A stretch of DNA of 64,000 nucleotides. It comes from Pirellula sp. Lineage in GTDB: Bacteria; Planctomycetota; Planctomycetia; Pirellulales; Pirellulaceae. Both the position numbers and the translations under genes were made by a program. A model generated the notes under the pieces. That model was given only the letters and a program-made list of their open reading frames with translations, had not been told where the DNA came from and searched no databases. Shown here in pieces: positions 1-11,186 of the stretch (the stretch's first letter is position 1; every line of letters starts with the position of its first letter). The DNA lies in NCBI GenBank assembly GCA_021300155.1, contig JAJTID010000097.1, positions 1-64,000 on the forward strand, read 5' to 3'.

Positions 1-107
1 GAGGGCGTAAGGAATCCACCGTGCGCATTGGGAATGAGTTGTGGTTTGCCATCCTGAAAGATGGCGCACAATGAATTGGTTGTTCCCAAGTCGATGCCAA
101 CGATCAT
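1..107 (-). CDS. Hsp70/DnaK family chaperone (HscC-like), N-terminus only, runs off left edge
   Basis: Reverse strand from 107 reads [36 protein letters not shown], the Hsp70 phosphate-1 motif (GIDLGTTNS). Not in the supplied ORF track because it is truncated. Confidence 0.8.
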   Translation of the reverse strand, partial: MIVGIDLGTTNSLCAIFQDGKPQLIPNAHGGFLTP

Positions 108-230
108 CCAACAAAAACCCTTCGAGCATGAATGCGATCAACCTTCAACGTACGAGAGATACGTCGGTAAGCAATACCATACCCGAGGATTGTAATCCCT
201 GTACACAGGCGGTCGTGAATTCCAAGAACA
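108..230 (-). pseudogene. Decayed 3' end of an ABC transporter permease gene, paralogous to 32867..33856
   Basis: Reverse strand encodes LCTGITILGYGIAYRRISRTLKV; the intact gene at 32867 (-) ends LCAGITLLGYGIAYRRISRTLKV. About 58 of 69 aligned nucleotides match by eye. No matching permease body upstream. Confidence 0.7.
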
Positions 231-312
231 AGGTATGGCGTCTTGAAGCCGAGGCTTCGTGCAAACAAACCAGGGTTTAGTCGACTACAGAACTGTTTCG
301 TCGTCTACAGAA

Positions 313-747
313 CTATCGGCTCGGTCCAATACGATTCATCTTTATTGCTCCGATATCCTTGGCCGCGTTAAACGAACCTTGCAATGTCGAGCCACTTGAA
401 ATCGCATGCATGGTGTAACTACCGAGCAAGGGTCCTAACGGCTTGCTGGCCGACAAGTGGACGTTGCCAAACTCGTCGTAGCGAGGGTGTAGTTGCACCT
501 TGTACGTGAAGGGAATGACGACAGCGAAGCGACCGCTGAAACGAGCTTGATAGGACCCGTCCTGGGACTGGCGAATGTTAGCTCGCATTGGACCACGGTG
601 ACCTGTGGATTGACTTGTCCACTCCCCTTTCCATCGTCCGGTCGGATCAGATGCGACGGCGATGGATGGAGTGAGGAAACTCGATACAGTCAGGAAAAGC
701 GTAACCAGGGAGAAACCGAGAGCGTGATTTGTTCGATGTAATGACAT
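313..747 (-). CDS. Small secreted protein of unknown function
   Basis: 144 aa ORF with N-terminal signal peptide (FSLVTLFLTVSSFLTPSIAVAS). Confidence 0.6.
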   Translation of the reverse strand: MSLHRTNHALGFSLVTLFLTVSSFLTPSIAVASDPTGRWKGEWTSQSTGHRGPMRANIRQSQDGSYQARFSGRFAVVIPFTYKVQLHPRYDEFGNVHLSASKPLGPLLGSYTMHAISSGSTLQGSFNAAKDIGAIKMNRIGPSR

Positions 748-752
748 GATGA

Positions 753-1550
753 TTACGATTTAGGTTGGTAGTGAATGGCCAAGTCATCCAGTGGAACTAT
801 CCAAACATTGCGAAACTGAGCAGGGCTGCCATGATCTTGAAGAAACAATGGTCCGACCTGTTTTGACTTTAGTTGAGGTATGATCTCTTTCAAGTACGGA
901 GTTGTTCCATATCGGAACGGATGGTAGACCGAGCGTGGTTCTTCGAATCGGGTGTTGTCTTGAACTTTTTTCCCGTTGAGCCAAGCGGTGATGGACCCCG
1001 GTTCTGTGATCTTCCCGTCAGCATCTCTTCTCGGTGCACGATATCGGATGTCGTAAACCTGCCATTCTCCGGCAGGGCGAGCAGCGTTGACGAGCGGCTT
1101 CTCGAATCCATAGATGGAACCTTCGTCGTGATGCGATAGATCTTTGTCTGCTTTCTCGTGACTATTGAGGATTTGCATTTCGTAGTGGCCGTGAATGTAA
1201 ACGCCGCTATTTCCTTGATTCTTTGGAGAAACCTTGAACTCCACGTGGATATCCGCGTCGCGAAAATGCCATTTTGAGACGACATGATTTTGATTGCCTC
1301 CGTCTGCTGGCGATGAAGTTATCGCACCTTTCTCGAAAGGCCAATTCGGCTTGTCGCCACTCATGCTCAAGAATTCATGGTCCGTGGATTCGCCGAGTAG
1401 AACTTTCGCGTTGGCGGGCGGTTTCACAGGAATCTTCGATTGGTCCGGTTTGAATTCCTCTTGGGCGATCGCGTGTGGGATCCGAATGAAGAAGGAGCTC
1501 GCGCAAAGGGTAAACAATGCGAATCGGAAAGTAAGTCGGTGTTTGCGCAT
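753..1550 (-). CDS. DUF1080 (3-keto-disaccharide hydrolase-like) secreted protein
   Basis: Signal peptide from MRKHRLTF; DUF1080-type features (FKVSPKNQGNSGVYIHGHYEMQILNS, GSIYGFEKPLVNAARPAGEWQVYDI, LFLQDHGSPAQFRNVWI). Start placed at internal ATG 1550. Confidence 0.85.
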   Translation of the reverse strand: MRKHRLTFRFALFTLCASSFFIRIPHAIAQEEFKPDQSKIPVKPPANAKVLLGESTDHEFLSMSGDKPNWPFEKGAITSSPADGGNQNHVVSKWHFRDADIHVEFKVSPKNQGNSGVYIHGHYEMQILNSHEKADKDLSHHDEGSIYGFEKPLVNAARPAGEWQVYDIRYRAPRRDADGKITEPGSITAWLNGKKVQDNTRFEEPRSVYHPFRYGTTPYLKEIIPQLKSKQVGPLFLQDHGSPAQFRNVWIVPLDDLAIHYQPKS

Positions 1551-1731
1551 TCTGGAGAGATGATTCGAATAATTAAGGGATGGAATGCGTGATCCGGTAG
1601 GTCGCCGGAGCACTGTCACTATCTCCATAGTGTAGTCGATCTTGGAGCGAACTCGGCTAGAAGGTAGGCCAGAATCCGATACACTCAGGCAATTCGATTG
1701 ACCTTTTCATTTCAACGATTTCTAAATTTCC

Positions 1732-3240
1732 ATGGCTGCCAAGACCGCGATTTCACCAACACGTGCCGAAGATTACCCAGAATGGTACCAACAGGTCATT
1801 AAGGGGGCCGACTTGGCCGAAAACTCCCCTGTTCGCGGCTGTATGGTGATCAAGCCTTGGGGATATGCCCTTTGGGAGAACATGCAACGGGCGTTGGATC
1901 GCATGTTCAAGGAGACAGGGCATCAGAACGCATATTTTCCTCTTTTTATCCCGATGAGCTTCCTGGAAAAGGAAGCGGAACATGTGGAGGGGTTTGCTAA
2001 GGAATGTGCGGTTGTCACGCATCACCGACTTGAGCCAGACGGAAAGGGCGGATTGAGACCAGCCGGTCCGCTTGAAGAGCCGCTGATTGTTCGACCGACG
2101 AGCGAGACCATCATCGGTGCATCTTATGCAAAATGGGTTCAGTCATATCGCGACCTCCCAATTTTGATCAATCAATGGGCCAATGTGGTTCGTTGGGAGA
2201 TGCGAACACGATTGTTTTTACGCACCGCAGAGTTCTTGTGGCAAGAGGGACACACAGTACATGCCACGGCAGAAGAAGCGATGGAAGAGACGCGTCGGAT
2301 GCTCGACGTTTATGCAGACTTTGCTGAAAACTACATGGCCATGCCAGTGATTAAAGGAGAGAAGACGGCTGGCGAACGATTTCCTGGCGCCGTCAATACG
2401 TATTCGATCGAAGCCATGATGCAAGACGGGAAAGCGTTGCAAGCTGGCACCTCTCATTTTCTAGGACAGAATTTTTCGAAGGCACAAGAGATCAAGTTTC
2501 AAGATCAGAATGGTGAAGTGGCGTTTGCATGGACTACGTCGTGGGGTGTTTCGACTCGACTGGTCGGAGCGTTGATCATGTCCCATTCGGATGACGATGG
2601 ATTTGTGTTACCGCCTCGATTGGCACCAACACATGCCGTCATTATGCCGATCTACCGAGATGACGCGCAACGCGGTGAGGTGCTCGCCTATTGCCAATCG
2701 CTGCGCAAGGAGTTGATGGCACAGACTTTCGGAGACGAGAAGGTACGTGTTGATATCGATGATCGCGACCTTCGCGGTGGTGAGAAAAAGTGGTATCACG
2801 TCAAGCGAGGAGTGCCTCTTCGAATCGAAGTCGGGCCGAAAGATCTTGCAGCGAACGGCGCTTTTGTTGCTCGACGCGATACGAATCAATCTCAAGGGAT
2901 GTCGCGTAATGAACTCGTTAGCAACATCGCATCGATGCTTGCGGATATCCAGAAATGTCTCTTCGATAGAGCGTTGAAGATGCGAACGGAGCGAACCGTC
3001 GAGATTCAGACGGAGAAGGAGTTTCGCAAATACTTTGCAGGTGGCGAAGAAACAGGCAAACTCACTTCGGGCGGCTTTGCAAAGTGCTGGTTTTCGAGCG
3101 AGGCCGAAGTTCAACCTTTGTTGGACGAGCTAAAGGTTACGATCCGATGCATCCCACTCGACGGCCCCAAAGCAAGTGGCAAGTGCTTCCTCACAGGTAA
3201 AGACACCAACACTCAGGCTGTCTTTGCTAAGTCATACTGA
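1732..3240 (+). CDS. proS: Prolyl-tRNA synthetase (archaeal/eukaryotic-like type)
   Basis: 502 aa; class II motifs (RPTSETIIGASYAKWVQSYRDLPILINQWANVVRWEMRTRLFLRTAEFLWQEGHT; TSWGVSTRLVGALIM; C-terminal AKCWFSSEAEVQ...). Confidence 0.95.
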   Translation: MAAKTAISPTRAEDYPEWYQQVIKGADLAENSPVRGCMVIKPWGYALWENMQRALDRMFKETGHQNAYFPLFIPMSFLEKEAEHVEGFAKECAVVTHHRLEPDGKGGLRPAGPLEEPLIVRPTSETIIGASYAKWVQSYRDLPILINQWANVVRWEMRTRLFLRTAEFLWQEGHTVHATAEEAMEETRRMLDVYADFAENYMAMPVIKGEKTAGERFPGAVNTYSIEAMMQDGKALQAGTSHFLGQNFSKAQEIKFQDQNGEVAFAWTTSWGVSTRLVGALIMSHSDDDGFVLPPRLAPTHAVIMPIYRDDAQRGEVLAYCQSLRKELMAQTFGDEKVRVDIDDRDLRGGEKKWYHVKRGVPLRIEVGPKDLAANGAFVARRDTNQSQGMSRNELVSNIASMLADIQKCLFDRALKMRTERTVEIQTEKEFRKYFAGGEETGKLTSGGFAKCWFSSEAEVQPLLDELKVTIRCIPLDGPKASGKCFLTGKDTNTQAVFAKSY

Positions 3241-4473
3241 GACAGATGATGTGTTTTGTCGAGTTGTAGGATTCGTGGCAGGGCTTGGCTTTGGCGACGA
3301 GTCGATCCAATCGATGCAGTCGCGATGAATGAATCGCAAGAGACACATCGCATTGCGAGCGTATCTCGGCGCCAACCGCTTTGGATCCTTGAGCATTCGA
3401 TACAGCCATTCACAACCAAGCTTCTGCCAAAGTCTGGGAGCTCGCTGTGCGTTTCCTGCGACAAAGTCAAACGAAGCACCTACTTGGATGGAAAGCGGGA
3501 CGTTGAGTCTCTGAAGATTATCTTCGATCCAATACTCACCCTTGGGTTGGCCAAGAGCCACAAGCAGCACGTCGGGTTTGGCTTGTTGGATCTGAGCAAT
3601 TTGCATTTGCACTTCTGCATCACTGGTTGCGTGAAACGGTGGGCATTGTACCCCAACGATATTGCAACCTGGGTAAAGCCGAGACAATTCACTTGCTGCT
3701 TTGGCTGCGACTCCTTCGGCGGCACCGTAGAGATAAAGCCGTAGCTTTGACTGGGCGCTTCGTTCTGCAAGCCGATAGATTAGATCAGAGCCAGTCACGC
3801 GTTCTGGAAGTGGATTCTTGTTGCACTTGCTGCGCCAGAGAATCGGCATACCATCGCAAAGGACCAATGCAGCTTTGCCTGTAAACTCCCGCAATCGCGT
3901 ATGCTGAGCACACAGCATCGCGTAATTCAAGTTGGCAGTAACGGCAAAGGTCGGTCGCCGATTTTGTACAATCTGTTCAATACGATCCAATGTCTGTTGC
4001 ATGTCGACACAATGAAAATCCAGCCCCCAAAGTGAGGAGATTGGAAGCTCGGGCAAAGCTCGTTGGCCCGAGGGCCGTTCGCTAAGCGGCTCGCTCTCTT
4101 CAGTCTGGCTTGCTGGACCGTCTGTAGTTAGCGCCTTCGCCCGAATCGCCAAATCGGCTTCGAACGAATCGAGAGCAGTGCTCAAGCGATGGATTGACCT
4201 AGCGACGAGGACTTCTTCGATAGCTACCGCTTGAATATTGCCCATGGTGGATGGTTTTTGTGATGCAGGCTTCGCAGACTCAGAAAGCACTTCGGCTAAC
4301 GCAGATCGATCACTCCATGCAAATTCTGCCAACACAGAGTTCTGAACGGTCATAGAGTTCGTTGCCGAATTCTTAGGGAGTACGCCCTCCGGAGAGCTGG
4401 TTGGCACTTTGGGAAAGTAGCCCCCCGGCTCGCGGGCAGGTAAAGGGGGAGACGCGTTCGATTGAGATGCCAT
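3232..4473 (-). CDS. WecB/TagA/CpsF family glycosyltransferase with long N-terminal extension
   Basis: Core TFAVTANLNYAMLCAQHTRLREF..LVLCDGMPILWRSK..RVTGSDLIYRLAE, DVLLVALGQPKGEYWI, VGASFDFVAGNAQRAPRLWQKLGCEWLYRMLKDPKRLAPRY. Start uncertain; ATG at 4473 avoids overlap with the upstream ABC gene. Confidence 0.9.
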   Translation of the reverse strand: MASQSNASPPLPAREPGGYFPKVPTSSPEGVLPKNSATNSMTVQNSVLAEFAWSDRSALAEVLSESAKPASQKPSTMGNIQAVAIEEVLVARSIHRLSTALDSFEADLAIRAKALTTDGPASQTEESEPLSERPSGQRALPELPISSLWGLDFHCVDMQQTLDRIEQIVQNRRPTFAVTANLNYAMLCAQHTRLREFTGKAALVLCDGMPILWRSKCNKNPLPERVTGSDLIYRLAERSAQSKLRLYLYGAAEGVAAKAASELSRLYPGCNIVGVQCPPFHATSDAEVQMQIAQIQQAKPDVLLVALGQPKGEYWIEDNLQRLNVPLSIQVGASFDFVAGNAQRAPRLWQKLGCEWLYRMLKDPKRLAPRYARNAMCLLRFIHRDCIDWIDSSPKPSPATNPTTRQNTSSVSV

Positions 4474-4640
4474 ATACCATCGTGAAGGTAAGTGATCTAT
4501 GTGCACTTGGTTGCGATTGACACTGGTCAGCCGCTTGACGATGGTGAACCGTAGCTCGTCAATTCGGAGAGAGCAAATCCGGAATCGGTCTACTCGTGTA
4601 TGAAGAGTCTGTTTGTATGGATTGTGACGGCAAGAACATC

Positions 4641-5444
4641 TTAAGCCAATCGCGCCGACCAACGTTGTTGCATCCGCGCTGAACAAACGGGATGTTCAAA
4701 CAAACGGGAAAGATTATCTGCCGAGAATGCTTTCTCTGGTGATCCATCAAAAAACAGTTTTCCTCGACAAAGACAAACAACTCTTTGCACCTGCGGTATC
4801 ACTTCCTCTAGATGATGCGTGACGAGAATGATTTGGATACCTTCGTCTGTCATCGCTTCTATCTTTCGCATCAATCGCTCGCGAGCGAGCAGGTCGAGCC
4901 CAGCTGTTGGTTCATCCAGCAGCAGGGCTTGGGGGGTTCTGACCATCGCGCGAGCGAGCATGACACGTCTTCGTTCGCCTGTGGACATCCACGCGACTCG
5001 ATGTTGACTCGATAGATGAATTTCAAAAAAATCGAGCCAGCGTGAAGCCTCACTTTTCATTGCTTCGGTGACATCTTCGTCTGGCAGTTCTAATTCGCTC
5101 GAAGTGAAGCCCGTGAGTACGGCCTCCAGAGGAGAGAGTCGTCCGCTTCTTCCTGTTGTGAAATGGTGATCGATCTCGGAACTTACAAAGCCTAGGTGTG
5201 CGCGAAGATCCCAGACATTCCACTCTTCTCGTCCCAAGATAGTTACTCGCCCAGCGTTATCCGAAACAGCTGATGGATAAAAGAACCGCATCAACAATTT
5301 GAGGAACGTTGATTTGCCCGATCCATTGGGCCCGAAGATACAACAATGTTCGGTCGTCACAACGCGAAGCGAAGGAATCTCAAGAATCCTGTTGCTGTTT
5401 CTCTCAACGATGACGTTCGAAAGCTCAAGCAGACAGTCCGACAT
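4641..5444 (-). CDS. ABC transporter ATP-binding protein
   Basis: Walker A FGPNGSGKST, signature-like MSTGERRRVMLARAMV, Walker B ALLLDEPTAG, H-loop VTHH. Confidence 0.9.
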   Translation of the reverse strand: MSDCLLELSNVIVERNSNRILEIPSLRVVTTEHCCIFGPNGSGKSTFLKLLMRFFYPSAVSDNAGRVTILGREEWNVWDLRAHLGFVSSEIDHHFTTGRSGRLSPLEAVLTGFTSSELELPDEDVTEAMKSEASRWLDFFEIHLSSQHRVAWMSTGERRRVMLARAMVRTPQALLLDEPTAGLDLLARERLMRKIEAMTDEGIQIILVTHHLEEVIPQVQRVVCLCRGKLFFDGSPEKAFSADNLSRLFEHPVCSARMQQRWSARLA

Positions 5445-6403
5445 CAGTTGACGCCAAAGGGGCCTACCAAGTGGTCACGATTGGATTCTGGCTCTAGGCT
5501 GATTTCTGAATTAGTGACGATGCCCATCATAAATCGGTTGGCAACTGCAAGCATCGATGTCGAAAGCTCATCTGCTTCGCCAAACAAATCTTCTTCGCTC
5601 CATAACGTACTGAATCGATAATTGAGTCCAGCTCGATGCGAGAACCTCATTGCATTCTGCAAATCCGAGTGGCTACAAAGCGATGAGCCAAGTCGATGAG
5701 AAAACAAAACGGGTAAGTGACGGGAGGATTTCCAGTTTGACAATGCGCCACCGAGTCTCGGCATCGCCCCGCTCAACGAGACAACACCAGCCACCATAGT
5801 TGAGTATTGAAGTCCAATCCACTGCGCTACGGTTCCGCCCAATCCGAAACCGGCGAGGAAAACACGATCAGTCTGAACGGGAAGCAAATCGATCGCGCTG
5901 GAAATGCAATCGCAAACAGCTTCTTCTGCGAAAGCAAAGTCCGATTTCGAATTGCCCCATTGAAACAATCGTTGCTTTGTCCCGGATCGAATATTCGCTC
6001 GCGGCGCAACGGCGATGTAGTTCTGATCACTCAGCGATTCCATGACGGAATCTAATTCCATCTCGCTGCTAGCTCCGCTGTGAAGCCAAACAACCAAGGG
6101 ATAGTTGTACGATGGTGTAAAGTTGTGCGGAAGAAAAAGACGATGGGGAAACTCTGTGTCGAGAAACAAATCGTCCGCTAAACGTCGGGCTGCTTCTGCA
6201 TGGTTTCTGTAGGTCCCGCTGGAATAGTTGGAAACCATCGTCGCTGGAGATTCGTCATGAGTAGCCATTTCATTTGAAGATGCCAGCAGAGCGGGGATTC
6301 GATGCATCAAGTAATTCCTGTGAGAGCCGGATAGGAGTTGACGAGGTTGCTCGCAGTCGATGGGCAAGTCGAAGTTGTAGGCCATCAAAACTCGATGCGT
6401 CAA
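5444..6403 (-). CDS. Alpha/beta hydrolase (esterase/depolymerase-like)
   Basis: LVVWLHSGASSE oxyanion region, GFGLGGTVAQWIGLQY nucleophile-elbow-like motif. True start may be an internal ATG (e.g. MATHDESP). Confidence 0.65.
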   Translation of the reverse strand: MTHRVLMAYNFDLPIDCEQPRQLLSGSHRNYLMHRIPALLASSNEMATHDESPATMVSNYSSGTYRNHAEAARRLADDLFLDTEFPHRLFLPHNFTPSYNYPLVVWLHSGASSEMELDSVMESLSDQNYIAVAPRANIRSGTKQRLFQWGNSKSDFAFAEEAVCDCISSAIDLLPVQTDRVFLAGFGLGGTVAQWIGLQYSTMVAGVVSLSGAMPRLGGALSNWKSSRHLPVLFSHRLGSSLCSHSDLQNAMRFSHRAGLNYRFSTLWSEEDLFGEADELSTSMLAVANRFMMGIVTNSEISLEPESNRDHLVGPFGVN

Positions 6404-6470
6404 TGGCGTCTAGGTCCATAATTCGGCCGATCTCAGGACCCGCCGCAATGCTTGCATTAAAACGTGACGG

Positions 6471-7975
<1,505 letters not shown>

Positions 7976-8272
7976 TGCTTTGCGATGGGCAAATATGGCA
8001 AATAAAAGTGCATTATGCGGAAATGCCGTTTGGAAATATTTCGGCGTTCTGCCAACCAACCACGGGTAGCTCTCGCCCCCTTAATAGCTAGCTATTGCGA
8101 GTAAGGAGGATCGTGCAGGCAGACAAACGCGAATTCCCTGCGAACCACGCGAGAAATTTTTGTTAATAATCAGTTGAACGAATTCAGCGTATTGATACTC
8201 TGATGATTCCAGTGCCCCTATTTGTTGGCCGCTCTGGCTTAGATCTTTTACATTTAGACTTTGGGGATTTGT

Positions 8273-9373
8273 ATGCGTTCGTACCGACGTTTGCGTCCGG
8301 GCTTCACACTAGTGGAGCTGTTGGTGGTCATTGCGATCATTGGCATTCTTGTGGGATTGCTACTTCCAGCCGTTCAGGCGGCTCGTGAGGCAGCCCGCCG
8401 CATGGCTTGCTCCAACAACATTCGCCAGTTGGGCTTAGCGATTCACAACTTTGAGTCTGCTCACAAAAGGCTTCCACCGTCGAGCGTAAACAATCCAGGG
8501 GCTGCAGATCGCCCGGATCTTTCTCAGTTTTTAAAGGCTGGGCGTCCTGGAACAGCTGGGAGTGATTATGCGACAGGCTGTTTCCTCGGAACCATTTTGC
8601 CTTTCTTGGAGCAGCAGAATGTTCTGAATGCTGGTGGTGGCTACAACGTTCGCTTGGATTGGTATGATCCCGTCAACCGTCCTGCTGCGAGTTCGCTGAT
8701 CCCGACATACTTCTGCCCATCGAATCCACGCGGTGAGCGTTTTCTAGATACAACTCGGCTAGTGACGGCCGATCGGTCGTTATTTGCCGCGGGTGGCGAT
8801 TGGCGCCCCGCGTTAACGGACTACATGGCTGTTAATCGCGCCAACAACAGAACCGTAGCTTGGAACGCATTAACAGCAAGCAATCCAGCTTACCCAGGCG
8901 ATGATGCGACTAGAGGAATACTACGCACAAACGGTTTTTCCAAGTTCTCGGTAGCTTCCGACGGTCTTAGCAATACCATCATGATTGCAGAAGCGGCAGC
9001 ACGGCCAGCACGTTATGAAATGGGGGTCATGTTGCAGGATTATGCGTCGGGTGGTTACCCGCCGGGAACCACGACTGGTTACATGAATGGTCCATGGGCG
9101 CATTCGGGCAACGATATTGCCGTAGATGGTTCGCAAGTCACTGTAGCCGGCACGATCCGACGGGCGACCACGTTCGATGGCACGAACTTGACAGCTCCAC
9201 GATGTTCCATCAATTGTTCCAATCAGGGAGAGATTTATGCATTTCACACTGGCGGGGCGAATGCTGTTCTCGGCGACGCATCCACGCACTTTTTGTCTGC
9301 ATCGATGGATCTTCGGGTGTTGATGCTTTTGTGCTCTAGAGGCGATGGTACCCCAGTCTCGATCGAGCAGTAG
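8273..9373 (+). CDS. DUF1559 protein with type II secretion/prepilin-type N-terminus
   Basis: [54 protein letters not shown]-terminal [14 protein letters not shown]. Confidence 0.95.
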   Translation: MRSYRRLRPGFTLVELLVVIAIIGILVGLLLPAVQAAREAARRMACSNNIRQLGLAIHNFESAHKRLPPSSVNNPGAADRPDLSQFLKAGRPGTAGSDYATGCFLGTILPFLEQQNVLNAGGGYNVRLDWYDPVNRPAASSLIPTYFCPSNPRGERFLDTTRLVTADRSLFAAGGDWRPALTDYMAVNRANNRTVAWNALTASNPAYPGDDATRGILRTNGFSKFSVASDGLSNTIMIAEAAARPARYEMGVMLQDYASGGYPPGTTTGYMNGPWAHSGNDIAVDGSQVTVAGTIRRATTFDGTNLTAPRCSINCSNQGEIYAFHTGGANAVLGDASTHFLSASMDLRVLMLLCSRGDGTPVSIEQ

Positions 9374-9488
9374 CGGAACGAGATTTCGGTGGCATTTTTG
9401 AAGCGTCATCCTAGTCCCGTGTGAATTGTTCCTTCAAGAGGTGGTGAATGAACCAACTCTTTTCGTTTCAATTTCCATTGAGAACGAC

Positions 9489-10031
9489 TCAAGCAGCGGA
9501 TTTGCTCGTTTGTCGGTTTCGAATGCGTTGTTTCTTCCATTTGGCTTGAAAAGGAAGCCAGAACATCCATAGTCCGGTAATCCAGAGCACCAACAAGCCG
9601 ATTGCTGCGGGCAGGAACACTCCGAGCTTTGTCCAGTCGCCTGCGAAGTAGGAGCCATCATGTACGGATTCGATCCAGTCTGATCTTCGGGTGGCCGTTT
9701 GAAGCACCTCTCCTGTGTCGGTATCCATTTGAATCTCGACATCCGAGTTCATTGATAGTTTCGCGATACCTTTGCTGGGACGGATATCGATTCGCTTGAT
9801 ATCCGTCCAAGTAGCCGCTTCAAATCCCTTGATTTTCCTTACGTTGCTGAGCATTGATTCAAAGGGAATCGATGGAACGGCGCTCAACCCTTTCATCTCC
9901 GTAGGTTGAACCCAGCCCCATTGTTTCTTTACTTGCAATAAAACACCACTCATGGTGATGATCAGAATTGGGATGGCAAGAAATGGAGTGAGCCAATAAT
10001 GAATTCTGCGATTGGCAATATTGAATTTCAT
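9489..10031 (-). CDS. PepSY-associated transmembrane protein
   Basis: MKFNIANRRIHYWLTPFLAIPILIITMSGVLLQVKKQ, DTDTGEVLQTATRRSDWIESVHDGSYFAGDWTK, C-terminal TM helix. Confidence 0.75.
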   Translation of the reverse strand: MKFNIANRRIHYWLTPFLAIPILIITMSGVLLQVKKQWGWVQPTEMKGLSAVPSIPFESMLSNVRKIKGFEAATWTDIKRIDIRPSKGIAKLSMNSDVEIQMDTDTGEVLQTATRRSDWIESVHDGSYFAGDWTKLGVFLPAAIGLLVLWITGLWMFWLPFQAKWKKQRIRNRQTSKSAA

Positions 10032-10496
10032 GGTGATTGTTACCGCTTTATCGATGTGGCCGAGTAGGCCGTCGGAATGTTCTTCGGAAGAAAAAGATCG
10101 GAGCTCAAGTGACTTTAACACCGATAACGACGTTTCGGCTGGTCACGAATCGATCTGCGACTATTTGTCCGATGTCATTTCTGCGATAAGAAATCCAACA
10201 TTTCGGTTCATAACTCGTCGAATAAGGGTTGCCTGAGAAACGGACTTTTTCACAGCTCCCTTCCGCTAAAGTTTGGTAGTTTGTAAACTCTTTGCGAAAT
10301 TCGCGAAACCATGCCGAAGATTTGCAGAAAATGGGACGAAGGTCGATAGGAAGTGAGTTGTCACTGACTTCGGGCTTCTGAAATGTTTCAACTAGAAAGT
10401 CGTTTTAGTTGGGGCTTGGGTTTTTCATCAAGGATGATGAGGTTAAGCCCCCGAAAACTTGGATCGCACGGCGTGCACTAGAGATAAAGATTACGT

Positions 10497-11186
10497 ATGA
10501 CGACACAACGATTCTTGTTCCCTCGATGGACCAATAAATTCCTGGCGATGTTGGGCGTTTTGACCGCTGGTGGTGGCGCCTACGCAAGTGTTTTGTTTTT
10601 GGGGGCGACCAGCCCTGTGACCCTGAATGTCGGTTACCGTCCCGAGCAGCCAGTACCATTTAGTCATGCATTGCATGCGGGCGAATTGAAAATGGACTGT
10701 CGCTACTGCCACAACTCCGTCGAGAAGTCCGCGCATTCGACAATCCCAGCGACTCAGACCTGCATTAACTGTCACAGCCCGAAAAGTACTGCGGGTGCTC
10801 CCGCACTTTCGGCTGTTCATCCGGAAAGCAAAAAGCTCAAACCTGTTCACGACAGTTGGCGAACGGGCGAATCGATCGACTGGGTTCGGATCCACCGATT
10901 GCCAGATTACGTCTACTTCAATCACTCCGTTCACATCGCGCGAGGGGTATCTTGCGTAACGTGCCACGGTCGTGTCGACAAAATGGACATTGTTCACCAA
11001 GCCAAAGATCAGTCGATGACTTGGTGTATCGATTGCCATCGCAACCCACAGCCGCATCTTCGTCCTCGAGATCAAGTTACGAATTTAGCTTGGACACAGG
11101 ACATGTCTCCGGAATTTGATGCGGCGAAACACATGATAGATAACAACATCAAACCTCAAACAAACTGTGCCGTGTGCCACCGATGA
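10497..11186 (+). CDS. actA: Alternative Complex III subunit ActA, pentaheme cytochrome c
   Basis: Five CxxCH motifs (CRYCH, CINCH, CVTCH, CIDCH, CAVCH) and N-terminal TM; first gene of an ACIII operon. Confidence 0.92.
   Translation: MTTQRFLFPRWTNKFLAMLGVLTAGGGAYASVLFLGATSPVTLNVGYRPEQPVPFSHALHAGELKMDCRYCHNSVEKSAHSTIPATQTCINCHSPKSTAGAPALSAVHPESKKLKPVHDSWRTGESIDWVRIHRLPDYVYFNHSVHIARGVSCVTCHGRVDKMDIVHQAKDQSMTWCIDCHRNPQPHLRPRDQVTNLAWTQDMSPEFDAAKHMIDNNIKPQTNCAVCHR

Noticed and set aside
753-1563. Several ORFs antisense or out of frame to the DUF1080 gene
   Set aside because: They lie inside a clearly recognisable gene and show no domain features; shadow ORFs.
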